64,000 nt of DNA from Devosia sp. XK-2 (GTDB lineage Bacteria; Pseudomonadota; Alphaproteobacteria; Rhizobiales; Devosiaceae), in contig NZ_CP146608.1 of the NCBI RefSeq assembly GCF_037113415.1, forward strand, positions 3,629,001 through 3,693,000, written 5' to 3'. The position numbers and the translations under genes were made by a program. Within the stretch, counting starts at the first letter, position 1. Each line of letters begins with the position of its first letter. The notes beneath the pieces were generated by a model. It saw only the letters and a list, made by a program, of their open reading frames with translations, did not search any database and had not been told where the DNA came from. Shown here piece by piece: positions 42,480 to 50,797 of the stretch.

Positions 42480-44006
42480 ATGTTTGATGGACTTCTGATG
42501 CTGGGAGGCGGGCTCGCCCACTTCCTCACCCCCATTTCCCTGTTCAATATCGCCTGGGCGACCCTGCTCGGTATTATCATCGGCGCCCTGCCCGGCCTGA
42601 CAGCCACCATGGGCGTGGCCCTCTTGGTAACGCTGACCTATAAAATGGCGCCCGACCAGGCGATCCTGTGCCTGATGTGCCTCTATTGCGGCGCCATTTA
42701 TGGCGGCAGCCGCACGGCTATCCTGCTGTCCATTCCCGGCACGCCGGCCAGCGCCGCCACCACGCTTGATGGGCACCCGCTGGCGCTACAGGGCAAGGCC
42801 GGCACTGCCATGGGCCTGGCCACGACATCCTCGGCCCTGGGCACCATTGTGGGCATTATCGCCCTGGCGCTCATCGCGCCATTGCTGGCGGAGGCGGCCC
42901 TGCAATTTGGAACCTATGAGTTCTTCTGGCTGGCCCTGTTCGGCGTCGTCATTTCCGGCCAATTGACCGCCATCGACGATCCGCTCAAGGGCTATATTGC
43001 CGGCATTCTGGGCCTTCTGGTGGCCATGGTGGGCATGGAGACCCTGCATGCGCATCAGCGCTTCACCTTTGGTATCACGGCATTGGGCGGCGGGGTCGAC
43101 CTGATCCCGGCTATGGTGGGCGCTTTCGGTTTCGCTGAAATTCTCGGCGTGATGAAACGCACGGCACAGGCACGGATCGTCTCCTCCGGCGATCGTGTCA
43201 TTCCGCGCCTGGCCGATGTGTTCCGCTTCAAATGGACCACCATCCGCTCGGGCCTTATCGGCACCTTTGTCGGCATTGTGCCCGGTGTTGGCGAGGATGT
43301 TGGTGCCTGGGCCTCCTATGCGGCGGCTAAGCGCGTCAGCAAGGAAAAGCACCTTTTCGGCAAGGGCAGCCAGGAAGGGTTGATTGCCGCCGAAACCGGC
43401 AATTCCGCCGTTATTCCGGGCGCCATGATCCCGACCCTCACCCTGGCCCTGCCCGGCTCTGCCGCCGCGGCCGTGCTCATCGCCGCCATGTTCATCCACG
43501 GCATCCGCCCCGGGCCGCTGCTGATGACGGAAAATCCCGAATTCCTCTACCAGATCGTGGCGATCCTGCTCTTTTCGACCATTGCCATGCTGGTCTTCGG
43601 GCTGACGCTGACCAAGCCGCTCCTCACCGTGCTTTCGGTGCCGCGCGAGCGGCTGATGGCCGTGGTCTATGTGCTCTGTGTCGTCGGCAGCTTCGCCATC
43701 ACCCAGCGCATGTTCGATGTCTATGTCATGGTCGGGTTCGGCATTGCCGGCTTCATCCTGCGCGAAATGAAATATCCCATGGCGCCCCTGGTGCTGGGCA
43801 TTATCCTGGGCGATCTGCTCGATCTTAACCTCAGGCGCGGCCTGCTGCTCACCAATGGCGATCCGAGCCCCTTCTTTACCCGGCCGATCAGCGCTGTTAT
43901 TTGCATCACCATCATCCTGACCATCCTCATGTCCATTCCAGCGGTGTCCACACGTGTCCGATCCCTCCTCACCCGCGGCCGTGGAGACGCCTCGGCGCAA
44001 AGCTGA
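42480..44006 (+). CDS. Tripartite tricarboxylate transporter large permease (TctA type)
   Basis: A 508-residue permease with about twelve membrane segments. It shows the two conserved TctA glycine/proline repeats: GALPGLTATMGVALLVTLTY with YGGSRTAILLSIPGTPASAAT in the first half, and VPGVGEDVGAWASYAAAKR with IPGAMIPTLTLALPGSAAAAV in the second. It moves the anion captured by TctC, driven by ion gradients. GGAGGG lies upstream of ATG 42480. Its 3' end overlaps the TetR gene by 53 bp. Confidence 0.93.
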   Translation: MFDGLLMLGGGLAHFLTPISLFNIAWATLLGIIIGALPGLTATMGVALLVTLTYKMAPDQAILCLMCLYCGAIYGGSRTAILLSIPGTPASAATTLDGHPLALQGKAGTAMGLATTSSALGTIVGIIALALIAPLLAEAALQFGTYEFFWLALFGVVISGQLTAIDDPLKGYIAGILGLLVAMVGMETLHAHQRFTFGITALGGGVDLIPAMVGAFGFAEILGVMKRTAQARIVSSGDRVIPRLADVFRFKWTTIRSGLIGTFVGIVPGVGEDVGAWASYAAAKRVSKEKHLFGKGSQEGLIAAETGNSAVIPGAMIPTLTLALPGSAAAAVLIAAMFIHGIRPGPLLMTENPEFLYQIVAILLFSTIAMLVFGLTLTKPLLTVLSVPRERLMAVVYVLCVVGSFAITQRMFDVYVMVGFGIAGFILREMKYPMAPLVLGIILGDLLDLNLRRGLLLTNGDPSPFFTRPISAVICITIILTILMSIPAVSTRVRSLLTRGRGDASAQS

Positions 44007-44643
44007 GGCGGCCAAGCGCCCCCGCAATTCGGTCAAGACCAAGGCGTCAATTCTCGCCGCCGCGCGGGTGGAATTTGCTGATCGGGGGTTTGAAGGGGCG
44101 CGGGTGGATGCGATTGCCGACAGGGCCGGCGCCAATAAGCGCCTGCTCTATCATTACTTCGGCAATAAGGAGGAGCTGTATCGGGCGGTGCTGCTCGATG
44201 CCTATCAGGAAATCCGCCAGGGTGAGCGGGCCCTGAGCCTTGATCAATATGATCCGGTCCAGGCCATGGACCGGCTGGTGCGCTTCACCTTCCGGCACTT
44301 TCTGGCCAATCCCTGGTTCCCGCGCCTGCTCGGCACGGAAAACATCGAAAATGCCCGGTTTTTGAAGACCTTGCCCGATATCAAGGCGCTCCATTCCCCC
44401 CTGGTTGGGCAGATTGCCGCCATTATCGAGCGTGGCGCCGCCTCGGGCGTGTTCCGCCGCGATGTCGATCCGGTGCAGCTTTATATTTCCGTTGCCGCCC
44501 TGGGCTTCTTCTATGTGTCCAACACGGCGACCTTGTCGGTGATCTTCGAGCGCGACCTGACCAGCGTTAACATGGTTCAGGAACGCGAGGCCCATGCCGT
44601 GCAGATGGTGCTGGACTTTTTGCGGACCAAGCCGGGGGCCTGA
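43954..44643 (+). CDS. TetR-family regulator linked to the tricarboxylate transporter
   Basis: A 229-residue repressor. The N-terminal helix-turn-helix (KASILAAARVEFADRGFEGARVDAIADRAGANKRLLYHYFGNKEELYRAVL, about residues 28-80) is followed by a helical TetR_C ligand domain. There is no Met; GTG 43954 is the longest start and GTG 43981 a shorter one. It overlaps the tctA end by up to 53 bp, so it is part of the transporter operon and likely controls it. The palindromes at 39643 and 40600 are its likely operators (inference). Confidence 0.85.
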   Translation: MSDPSSPAAVETPRRKAEAAKRPRNSVKTKASILAAARVEFADRGFEGARVDAIADRAGANKRLLYHYFGNKEELYRAVLLDAYQEIRQGERALSLDQYDPVQAMDRLVRFTFRHFLANPWFPRLLGTENIENARFLKTLPDIKALHSPLVGQIAAIIERGAASGVFRRDVDPVQLYISVAALGFFYVSNTATLSVIFERDLTSVNMVQEREAHAVQMVLDFLRTKPGA

Positions 44644-44661
44644 TCGGGCAAGCACGACCAG

Positions 44662-44720
44662 GTCCTTCTCCCGTCATGAGAGAAGGATAGCGCAGAGTGT
44701 CGGACAGGGCGTGAGGGCGC
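44662..44720 (+). repeat. Truncated RIME-like element R7
   Basis: CCTTCTCCCGTCATGAGAGAAGG followed by GGGCGTGAGGGCG: a remnant of the mosaic family between the TetR and PadR genes, which converge here. Confidence 0.45.
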
Positions 44721-44730
44721 CGAAGCACCC

Positions 44731-45453
44731 TCAGATATCCACCTCGTCATCGCCCAGAGCATAGAGCGCCGTGGCGGCCTGCTGGAGAATGGCGGCAGCC
44801 TTCTGCTGCTGGTCTTTGTCGCCTCGACGCACCTGCTTGATGGCCGCCTTGAGCGTTTTGCGGGCCGCTTCCAGCTCAGGGGCAGCGTCATGCATTGGTC
44901 GGTCGTGGTCGGGGCCATGATGCCCTGGGCCTGGCCCTTGCTCGCCCCAATGGGGCGGCACATTGCCGTTTTCCGGATCGCCCGCAAACGGCCAGTCGGC
45001 CTTTACGAATTCCCGGAAGCGGTTCATCTGCTCGCCCGTGCGGGCCAGGAAATCCAGCGTTCCGGCCACCGCTTCGCGATTGTCCTCGAGATGAGCCTTG
45101 CCCTCATCGGTAATGGTATAGAGCTTTTTATTGCCATCGGTAGCAGAGGCCACATAGCCCGCTTCTTCGAGATAGGTCAGCGCCGGATAGACAATGCCTG
45201 GGCTCGGCGAATATACACCGTTCGAGCGCTCTTCCACTGCCTTGATCAGATCATAGCCGTGCCGCGGCTGCTGCTCGATGAAATAGAGCGCCACCAGCCG
45301 CAGATCGCCCGAGGCGAGCATGCGGCCGACGCGAAAATTCCCGCCCATATTGCCAAATTCCTCATCGGCCATGCGGGCCATCCGGCCCCAGCCGCGTCGC
45401 GCCATGCGCTCGATATGCCGCCAATTCGGCTCACCATTCTTCCAGTAGGTCAT
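44731..45453 (-). CDS. PadR-family transcriptional regulator
   Basis: A 240-residue regulator. A basic, Trp/Arg-rich N-terminal extension (about 1-45) precedes the PadR winged helix (LRLVALYFIEQQPRHGYDLIKAVEERSNGVYSPSPGIVYPALTYLEEAGYV, about 50-120). The C-terminus is a His/Pro-rich linker (GPGHHGPDHDRPMHD) and a helical tail (about 195-240) for dimerisation. Two GATATATC palindromes upstream are probable operators, so it likely represses itself. The effector is unknown; the His-rich stretch raises metal binding as a possibility. Confidence 0.88.
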   Translation of the reverse strand: MTYWKNGEPNWRHIERMARRGWGRMARMADEEFGNMGGNFRVGRMLASGDLRLVALYFIEQQPRHGYDLIKAVEERSNGVYSPSPGIVYPALTYLEEAGYVASATDGNKKLYTITDEGKAHLEDNREAVAGTLDFLARTGEQMNRFREFVKADWPFAGDPENGNVPPHWGEQGPGPGHHGPDHDRPMHDAAPELEAARKTLKAAIKQVRRGDKDQQQKAAAILQQAATALYALGDDEVDI

Positions 45454-45465
45454 GACCTATCTCCA

Positions 45466-45529
45466 GATATATCGTAAAGCCCTTGGCCAAGAGATTGGCG
45501 CGGGCTGGGAGCATTTCAAGATATATCTT
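45466..45529. promoter_or_regulatory. Paired GATATATC palindromes (PadR operators)
   Basis: GATATATC at 45466-45473, 13 bp before the padR-type start, and AAGATATATCTT at 45518-45529, a 12 bp perfect palindrome. These AT-only cores stand out in a GC-rich genome. Their centres are 54 bp apart, about five helical turns, which would suit cooperative binding. Confidence 0.6.
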
Positions 45530-45694
45530 GGAGAGAATTTGCCGGCGGCAGATCGTGCTCTGTGCGGGTGGCCGAAAGCATGCCAAATCCCTGCCGCAAG
45601 TAACCGGGCAGAGAAATAGACTTCTCGGTGCAAAGCTGCAAACGCCCGGAAGGGGTCCAGGAGGCGCTTAATGAACGAATAATGAAGGCCGGAA

Positions 45695-46684
45695 TCAGAC
45701 CGGATAGGCCGGTGATCCGCCTTCCCGGTCGAACTGGCCGTGGCGGCGGAAGCGCCACATATAGGTGGGCAGGATTTCGTCCATGCTGGTCGGGGTAATG
45801 CCGAAGCCGGCCAGGGTGCGCTTTTCCTTTTTGGCCGCGTCCGAGACGACATTGTCGACGCCCAAAAGCTCGACCTGATCGGGCGTGATCAGCGGCTTGA
45901 AGGGCAGCACGCCTAAAAGCGCCGCCATGACCTTCATCAGCCCCGACGGCACCGAGACCAGCATGGGTTTGCGGCCCGCTTCGCGCAGGATGCGCTGCAT
46001 CAATGCCTTGTGGCTTTCCACATCCGGCCCGCCCAGCTCGTAGATGCGGCCGGGCTTGACGGCGCCTTCGGCGGCCTTGGCAATCGCTTCGGCAACGTCG
46101 CCAACGAAAACCGGCTGGAACTGTGTCTGGCCCGAAATCAGCGGCATGACCGGCAGGATGCGAGACAGCGTGCCCATCAGGTTGAAAAAGCCATCGCCCT
46201 GGCCGAACATCAGCGAGGGGCGGATGATCACGGCCTGGGGATAGGCAGCCATCACCGCCGCTTCGCCCCTGAGCTTGGAGGCGGCATAGGCGCTGACCGA
46301 GGCGGCCTTGTCGACCCCCAGGGCCGACATATGCACCAGGGCCTCGACACCTGCGGCCGTGGCCGCGCGGGCAACGGCCGCCGCGCCATCCACATGCACC
46401 GCCTCGAATGTCTGCTTGCCGGCCTGGGCGCCAATGCCGACCAGATTGATGACGATGTCGGCGCCTGCCACGGCGCGCTGCACCGAAGCCTCATTGCGCA
46501 GATTGGCCTGCACCGGCACGACCTGCCCCACACTGCCGAACATGCGCACTTCGCCCGCCAGGTCCGGACGCCGCACCGCCACGCGAATGCGATAGCCATC
46601 GCGCGCCAGCAATTGCACCAGATGATTGCCGACAAATCCCGACCCGCCGAAAATGGTGACGAGCTTGGGGGCGTTGCGGTCCAT
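45695..46684 (-). CDS. NDUFA9-like NAD(P)-binding protein
   Basis: A 329-residue atypical short-chain dehydrogenase. The Rossmann motif GGSGFVGNHLVQLLARDG (about residues 14-31) and the family segments DIVINLVGI, VHMSALGVD and IIRPSLMFGQGDGFF match the alphaproteobacterial NDUFA9/YbjT-like group related to the complex I accessory subunit. It probably binds NADPH without rapid catalysis and may act in ubiquinone biosynthesis or complex I assembly. It is monocistronic, divergent from the GFA gene. Confidence 0.88.
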   Translation of the reverse strand: MDRNAPKLVTIFGGSGFVGNHLVQLLARDGYRIRVAVRRPDLAGEVRMFGSVGQVVPVQANLRNEASVQRAVAGADIVINLVGIGAQAGKQTFEAVHVDGAAAVARAATAAGVEALVHMSALGVDKAASVSAYAASKLRGEAAVMAAYPQAVIIRPSLMFGQGDGFFNLMGTLSRILPVMPLISGQTQFQPVFVGDVAEAIAKAAEGAVKPGRIYELGGPDVESHKALMQRILREAGRKPMLVSVPSGLMKVMAALLGVLPFKPLITPDQVELLGVDNVVSDAAKKEKRTLAGFGITPTSMDEILPTYMWRFRRHGQFDREGGSPAYPV

Positions 46685-46842
46685 GGTGGGGCTCCGAGAT
46701 CAGGCGAAACAATATCGGTTCCGCTTCTAGCGCAGCCGGCTTGTGCCTGTCGAGCCTTGCCGCGCCTTGATGACGATCTTGCCGGCTTGACTCCGGCCCT
46801 TGAGTGTTCTCTATTTGTTCTATATCAATGGAGTTGAGCACA

Positions 46843-47205
46843 ATGACCGAAAAGCGAGATTACCAGGGCCAGTGTCATTGCGGCGCCGTCCGCTTCACCG
46901 CTCGGACCGATTTCTCGTCCCTGGGAGACTGCAATTGTTCGCGCTGCCGGCGGCTGGGCTGGATCATGCAATCGGTGTCCGCCAGCGATTTCACGCTGCA
47001 TGCAGGTGAGGACCAGCTCACGCTTTATCATTTCAATACCAGGGGCATCGATCATCTGTTCTGCAAGACCTGCGGCATCGAATCCTTCGCCCGCGGCAGC
47101 GATGGCAAGGGCAATGAGCTAGTCATGGTCAATGTCAATTGCCTCACCGATGCGCCAGAGGTGGATCGCAATGCCATTGCGCATTGGGACGGTGCAAACT
47201 TCTGA
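46843..47205 (+). CDS. GFA/CENP-V-type zinc protein
   Basis: A 120-residue Zn-binding protein of the glutathione-dependent formaldehyde-activating family. Zinc ligands are visible as CHCGAVRF, CNCSRCRRLGW and FCKTCGIESF. Family members bind or activate S-hydroxymethylglutathione, but most have no proven role. ATG 46843 has GGAG 9 bp upstream; ATG 46828 and an earlier GTG at 46804 are in frame. It is divergent from the NDUFA9-like gene and precedes tRNA-Leu. Confidence 0.88.
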   Translation: MTEKRDYQGQCHCGAVRFTARTDFSSLGDCNCSRCRRLGWIMQSVSASDFTLHAGEDQLTLYHFNTRGIDHLFCKTCGIESFARGSDGKGNELVMVNVNCLTDAPEVDRNAIAHWDGANF

Positions 47206-47223
47206 CAATCTCCATGAACCGCA

Positions 47224-47252
47224 TTGACAATGCCCCGCCGCCACCATAGACA
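47224..47252 (+). promoter_or_regulatory. Sigma-70-type promoter for tRNA-Leu
   Basis: TTGACA (47224-47229), 17 bp spacer, TAGACA (47247-47252). The tRNA begins 11 bp after the -10 box, as expected for a tRNA promoter. Confidence 0.6.
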
Positions 47253-47262
47253 CACCGCCGTC

Positions 47263-47347
47263 GCCCAGATGGCGGAATTGGTAGACGCGCACGGTTCAGG
47301 TCCGTGTGCCGCAAGGCGTGAAGGTTCGAGTCCTTTTCTGGGCACCA
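47263..47347 (+). tRNA. tRNA-Leu (CAG)
   Basis: 85 nt with encoded CCA end. Acceptor GCCCAGA pairs with TCTGGGC, the D-arm contains GGCGGAATTGGTAGACGC, the anticodon CAG is at 47297-47299 in loop TTCAGGT, a long variable arm (TGCCGCAAGGCG) marks a class II tRNA, and GGTTCGAGTCC is the T-arm. It decodes CTG, the dominant leucine codon in this genome. Confidence 0.96.
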
Positions 47348-47354
47348 ATTTCTC

Positions 47355-47394
47355 AAAACCCCGACTGCAGCAATGCAGTCGGGGTTTTGCTTTT
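47355..47394 (+). terminator. Terminator after tRNA-Leu
   Basis: AAAACCCCGACTGCA (47355-47369), loop GCAA, TGCAGTCGGGGTTTT (47374-47388), then GCTTTT. A 15 bp perfect stem, usable also for the convergent VOC gene. Confidence 0.9.
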
Positions 47395-47405
47395 AAGGCC
47401 TGCCG

Positions 47406-47780
47406 TTAGTCCGGGCAGACGCAGAAATTATTGCCCTCCGGATCGGCAAGAACGATATAGCCGTCGCCGCGCCGGATTTCGGTAGCGCCCAGCGCTACAA
47501 GGCGCAGGACCTCGGCCGCGACATCGTCGGCGGCAATATCGAGATGCACCCGGTTGCGCTTGGGCCGGGGGCCGGGCCGGAGATGGATGCAAACTCGCGT
47601 GCCCGGGCCGGCAATCATGACGCTGGTATCGGTTTCTGGCGTCAGGCCCAATCCAGCCAGCCGGGCAATCTCGGCATCGTCATAGGGCAGCACGGCATAT
47701 CCATCGAGCGCGGCCGCCCAGAAGCGGGCAAGGGCGGCAGGTTGGTCGGCATCGATAACAATGTCCTTGAGCCGTCCCAT
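47406..47780 (-). CDS. VOC-superfamily (glyoxalase-like) protein
   Basis: A 124-residue protein with two beta-alpha-beta-beta-beta modules of the vicinal oxygen chelate fold (LKDIVIDADQPAALARFWAAALDGY, then RNRVHLDIAADDVAAEVLRLVALGA, ending VLADPEGNNFCVCPD). Such proteins bind metals or small ligands in dioxygenation, isomerisation or drug resistance; no specific function is indicated. ATG 47780 is preferred over a longer frame. It lies 10 bp downstream of lnt on the same strand and is probably co-transcribed with it. Confidence 0.85.
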   Translation of the reverse strand: MGRLKDIVIDADQPAALARFWAAALDGYAVLPYDDAEIARLAGLGLTPETDTSVMIAGPGTRVCIHLRPGPRPKRNRVHLDIAADDVAAEVLRLVALGATEIRRGDGYIVLADPEGNNFCVCPD

Positions 47781-47790
47781 CTTGCTGCCT

Positions 47791-49407
47791 TTAGTCCAAG
47801 GGTCGCTTGCGGGTTCTGCGCGAGGCAACAAATCCGGCAAGGATCCCGGCGATCACCGCGATCAGGAAAGGCCAGTGGCGTACGCTCTGGAAAACCGTGC
47901 CTTCGAGCTTTTGATGCGGGCGCAGGTCGAGCGCCGCCATTTCACCCGGCGCCAACTCCGCGGTGATCCGGCCCAGCGGATCGGTGGCAAAGCTCAGGCC
48001 AGTATTGGCGGCGCGCACCAGGCTCATGCCTTCCTCCACGGCGCGCAGCCGCGCGTGATGGGCATGCTGGGCCGGTCCAATCGAGCGGTCAAACCAGGCA
48101 TCATTGGTCAGGTTGAGCAGGAATTGGGCGCCCGCAACGTCGCCAAGATCGCCCGGAAAGATGATTTCGTAGCAGACCAGCACCAGGGCGGCGGGGGCCC
48201 CCGGCAAGCTCATCAGGCGCCGCTTGGTGTCGCCCGGCGACCAGCCATCGGCGCCCGGTACGAACTGCTTGATGCCCAATTGCGCAAAGAAAGGCGCAAA
48301 GGGCAGATATTCGCCGAACGGCACCAGATGTGCCTTGTCATAGCTGGCCACCACCTCGCCATCGCTGTCGACGGCCACTACCGAATTATAGGGCGGCGCG
48401 GCGACGGTTTCGGGATCAGGCTCATATGGACGGCGGGGCACGCCGGCAATCAACGTTGTCTGCTCGGGCAGCAGCCGGGCAATACGCGCCAGCGCCTCGG
48501 GATAGGTCTCGAGGAAGAAGGGCAGGCTCGATTCGGGCCACACCAGATGGGTAATGTCGTCGAGCCCCTGATCATTGGGGTTCATCCGCATATCCGAGAG
48601 CATCAACAGCCGGTCGATCAGGACAACCGGATCGACATTGCCGAAATCGGCATGCTCGTAGACCAGCGGTTGCACCAGCCGCATCGACATGTCCTGCCGC
48701 TCGGTGGCAATCGTGCCCGCAAGCCGGTTCCAGCCATAGCCGAGCTGCCCGGCAATCACCAGCAGCGCCAGAAACAGTGGCGCGAGGCGCTGCGACCAGC
48801 CACGATTGTCGCCCGGCCAGACCAAAGCCGGGGTCATGGCCAGCAGCGGCGCGATGAAGGTAAGGCCATAGACCCCGATCACCGAGGCCAATTGCATCAT
48901 CTCGTCCGTGCCGGTGAGGCTATAGCCCAGAAGATCGAAGGGGAAACCGGTAAACAGGTGCCCGCGCGCAAATTCGGCCGCGGCCAGCCAGGCCGATAGC
49001 GTCAATATGCGTACCCAGCCATGGCTCCAGCTCAAATGCGCCAAAGCGCTTGCCAGGCCCCAGAACAGGGCAATCAGCGCCGCAAGTGCGGCAATGGCAA
49101 AGGGCATGGCCCCGAGCACCCAGCCGCCATCGACAAAAAAGGCGGCTCCCAGCCAGTGGAAGGCGACCAGGAAATAGCCCCATCCAAAGGCAAAGCCGAT
49201 GGAAAAGGCCGGGCCGAACAACCGCCGCCAGCCGTTCAGGCGTTCGGCCCCGTCCAGCGCCCAGACCCAGATCGGCAGGGCCAGGAACAAGGCCGGCAGA
49301 ATGAAGAGCGGCGGCACCGAGAGCCCCGCTATCGCGCCCGCCACCAGCAGCAGCGCAAAGCGGCGCCAGCCATGGCTCAACATGGCAGTTTCGGCCAGCC
49401 AGGTCAT
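47791..49407 (-). CDS. lnt: Apolipoprotein N-acyltransferase
   Basis: A 538-residue inner-membrane enzyme adding the third acyl chain to lipoproteins. Six to seven N-terminal membrane helices are followed by a periplasmic nitrilase-like domain. The catalytic triad can be read as Glu in LVWPESSLPFF, Lys in SYDKAHLVPFGEYLPF and Cys in LVCYEIIFPG. A final membrane helix (VRHWPFLIAVIAGILAGFVA) closes it. In relatives lnt sits near metK or ybeY; here it is upstream of the VOC gene and divergent from tsaB. The start could also be ATG 49383. Confidence 0.94.
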   Translation of the reverse strand: MTWLAETAMLSHGWRRFALLLVAGAIAGLSVPPLFILPALFLALPIWVWALDGAERLNGWRRLFGPAFSIGFAFGWGYFLVAFHWLGAAFFVDGGWVLGAMPFAIAALAALIALFWGLASALAHLSWSHGWVRILTLSAWLAAAEFARGHLFTGFPFDLLGYSLTGTDEMMQLASVIGVYGLTFIAPLLAMTPALVWPGDNRGWSQRLAPLFLALLVIAGQLGYGWNRLAGTIATERQDMSMRLVQPLVYEHADFGNVDPVVLIDRLLMLSDMRMNPNDQGLDDITHLVWPESSLPFFLETYPEALARIARLLPEQTTLIAGVPRRPYEPDPETVAAPPYNSVVAVDSDGEVVASYDKAHLVPFGEYLPFAPFFAQLGIKQFVPGADGWSPGDTKRRLMSLPGAPAALVLVCYEIIFPGDLGDVAGAQFLLNLTNDAWFDRSIGPAQHAHHARLRAVEEGMSLVRAANTGLSFATDPLGRITAELAPGEMAALDLRPHQKLEGTVFQSVRHWPFLIAVIAGILAGFVASRRTRKRPLD

Positions 49408-49536
49408 GGGCAGGAAAAGGGCGAATCACAGGGCATGAGGGCAAGGTGGTCGCCGTCGCTCAAGGCGTCAAGGCAATGGTTTTGGCAGTGGACTTGGCGC
49501 CGGGGCGGGGCTAGGACTTCAACGCGGCGCCAGCAT

Positions 49537-49662
49537 CCCCCCTCATCCGGCGCTGCGCGCCACCTTCTCCCCGACGGGGAGAAGAATGGTCCGGCGTCTC
49601 GCCCTATTCCTCGCCCCACTGGGGAGAGGGTGGATTGGCCGGAGGCCGAGACGGGTGAGGGG
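49537..49662 (+). repeat. RIME-like mosaic element R6
   Basis: CCCCCCTCATCCGGCGCTGCG, CCTTCTCCCCGACGGGGAGAAG, a spacer, CCTCGCCCCACTGGGGAGAGG and GGGTGAGGGG. It lies in the lnt/tsaB divergent region and ends where tsaB begins; its last GAGGGG is the nearest purine-rich ribosome site. Confidence 0.8.
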
Positions 49663-49664
49663 AT

Positions 49665-50282
49665 GTGAGCCGCATGTCCAATCCTGTTACCCTCGCCATC
49701 GATACCGCCGCCCCGCGCCTGCAGCTGGCCCTGCTGCGCGCCGATGGCGGTGTGGATACCGAAATCCTCGACATCGCCAAGGGGCATGCCGAAATCCTCT
49801 TCGACCGGCTCGAAACGCTGCTCTCGCGCAATGGGCTGGCTTACTCTGATATTGCGCGGGTCGCGGTCACCACCGGTCCGGGCTCCTTTACCGGCCTGCG
49901 CATTGGCCTGTCGGCGGCACGCGGCCTGGGGGTGGCGCGCAAGATCCCGGTATTGGGCATTCCCAGCCTGCTTGCCATTTCTCTTGCCGCCGCCGCCGGG
50001 CCGGTCGCCGTTCTGCTCGATGCGCGCCGGGGCGAGGCCTATTTCGAGCGCTTTTCCGCCCCCGGTATCAGCCTTGACGGACCGCGCCTTCTGCCGATCG
50101 ACGAGGCGCGGGAAACCGTTCCGCCCGGCGCGGCCCTGATCACCTCGCCCTTTGTCGATATTGCCGCCATGGTACGCTTTGCCGCCACCGCCGATCCGGC
50201 CGGCTACCCGCCCCACGCCTCTTACGTGCGCGATGCCGATGCCAAGCCGCAAAATGCGGCGCGTGTTCCGAGGCGCGCCTGA
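49665..50282 (+). CDS. tsaB: tRNA t6A37 synthesis protein TsaB
   Basis: A 205-residue ASKHA-fold protein (202 if ATG 49674 is used). It scaffolds the TsaD complex that makes N6-threonylcarbamoyladenosine in tRNAs reading ANN codons. Typical segments are LAIDTAAPRLQLAL, VTTGPGSFTGLRIGLSAARGL and VLLDARRGEAYF. The GTG at 49665 and ATG at 49674 are both possible; the GAGGGG from the flanking repeat favours GTG. The stop overlaps rimI by one base, and the tsaB-rimI-fur order is conserved in the group. Confidence 0.92.
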   Translation: MSRMSNPVTLAIDTAAPRLQLALLRADGGVDTEILDIAKGHAEILFDRLETLLSRNGLAYSDIARVAVTTGPGSFTGLRIGLSAARGLGVARKIPVLGIPSLLAISLAAAAGPVAVLLDARRGEAYFERFSAPGISLDGPRLLPIDEARETVPPGAALITSPFVDIAAMVRFAATADPAGYPPHASYVRDADAKPQNAARVPRRA

Positions 50283-50761
50283 TGCTCAAATTCTGGATGG
50301 CCCCGGGTGGACTGCATGTGGAGCCGGCAGAGACGCGCGACGCCAAGGACCTGGCGCGCATCCACGGCCAGAGCTTTTACCGCGGCTGGCCCACCGGCGA
50401 ATTTGTCAGCTTTTTGGAAGACAGTGCCAGCCCGGCCTATATTGCCTGTGACGCGCGCCGCCGCATTGCCGGCTTTGCGCTGATCCGCATGGCCGCCGAC
50501 GAAGCCGAGCTGCTCACCATTGCGGTTGACCCCAGATGGCGGGGCAGGGGCGTTGGCCGGGCGCTGATGGATGCGGTCCTGGCCGATCTGATGCTGTCGC
50601 CGGTCCGGCGCCTGTTTCTCGAGGTCGACGAACAGAATATGCCGGCCATCCGCCTCTATGAGAAGCTGGGCTTTTCGACCATTGCGACCCGCAAGGGATA
50701 TTATCCCCGGCCCGATGGCAGCGCCGCTACCGCGCTTGTCATGGCGCGCGATCTTGGTTAA
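50282..50761 (+). CDS. rimI: Ribosomal-protein-alanine N-acetyltransferase
   Basis: A 159-residue GNAT-fold acetyltransferase. The acetyl-CoA loop reads LTIAVDPRWRGRGVGRALMDAV (Q/RxxGxG/A), followed by LFLEVDEQNMPAIRLYEKLGFSTIATRKGYY, the RimI-type C-terminal signature. It acetylates the N-terminal alanine of ribosomal protein S18 and perhaps other proteins. Translation is coupled to tsaB (TGATG). The operon continues into fur. Confidence 0.9.
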   Translation: MLKFWMAPGGLHVEPAETRDAKDLARIHGQSFYRGWPTGEFVSFLEDSASPAYIACDARRRIAGFALIRMAADEAELLTIAVDPRWRGRGVGRALMDAVLADLMLSPVRRLFLEVDEQNMPAIRLYEKLGFSTIATRKGYYPRPDGSAATALVMARDLG

Positions 50762-50797
50762 CCCGGTCTCCGGGACAACGGGACAGGGAGTGCCGGC

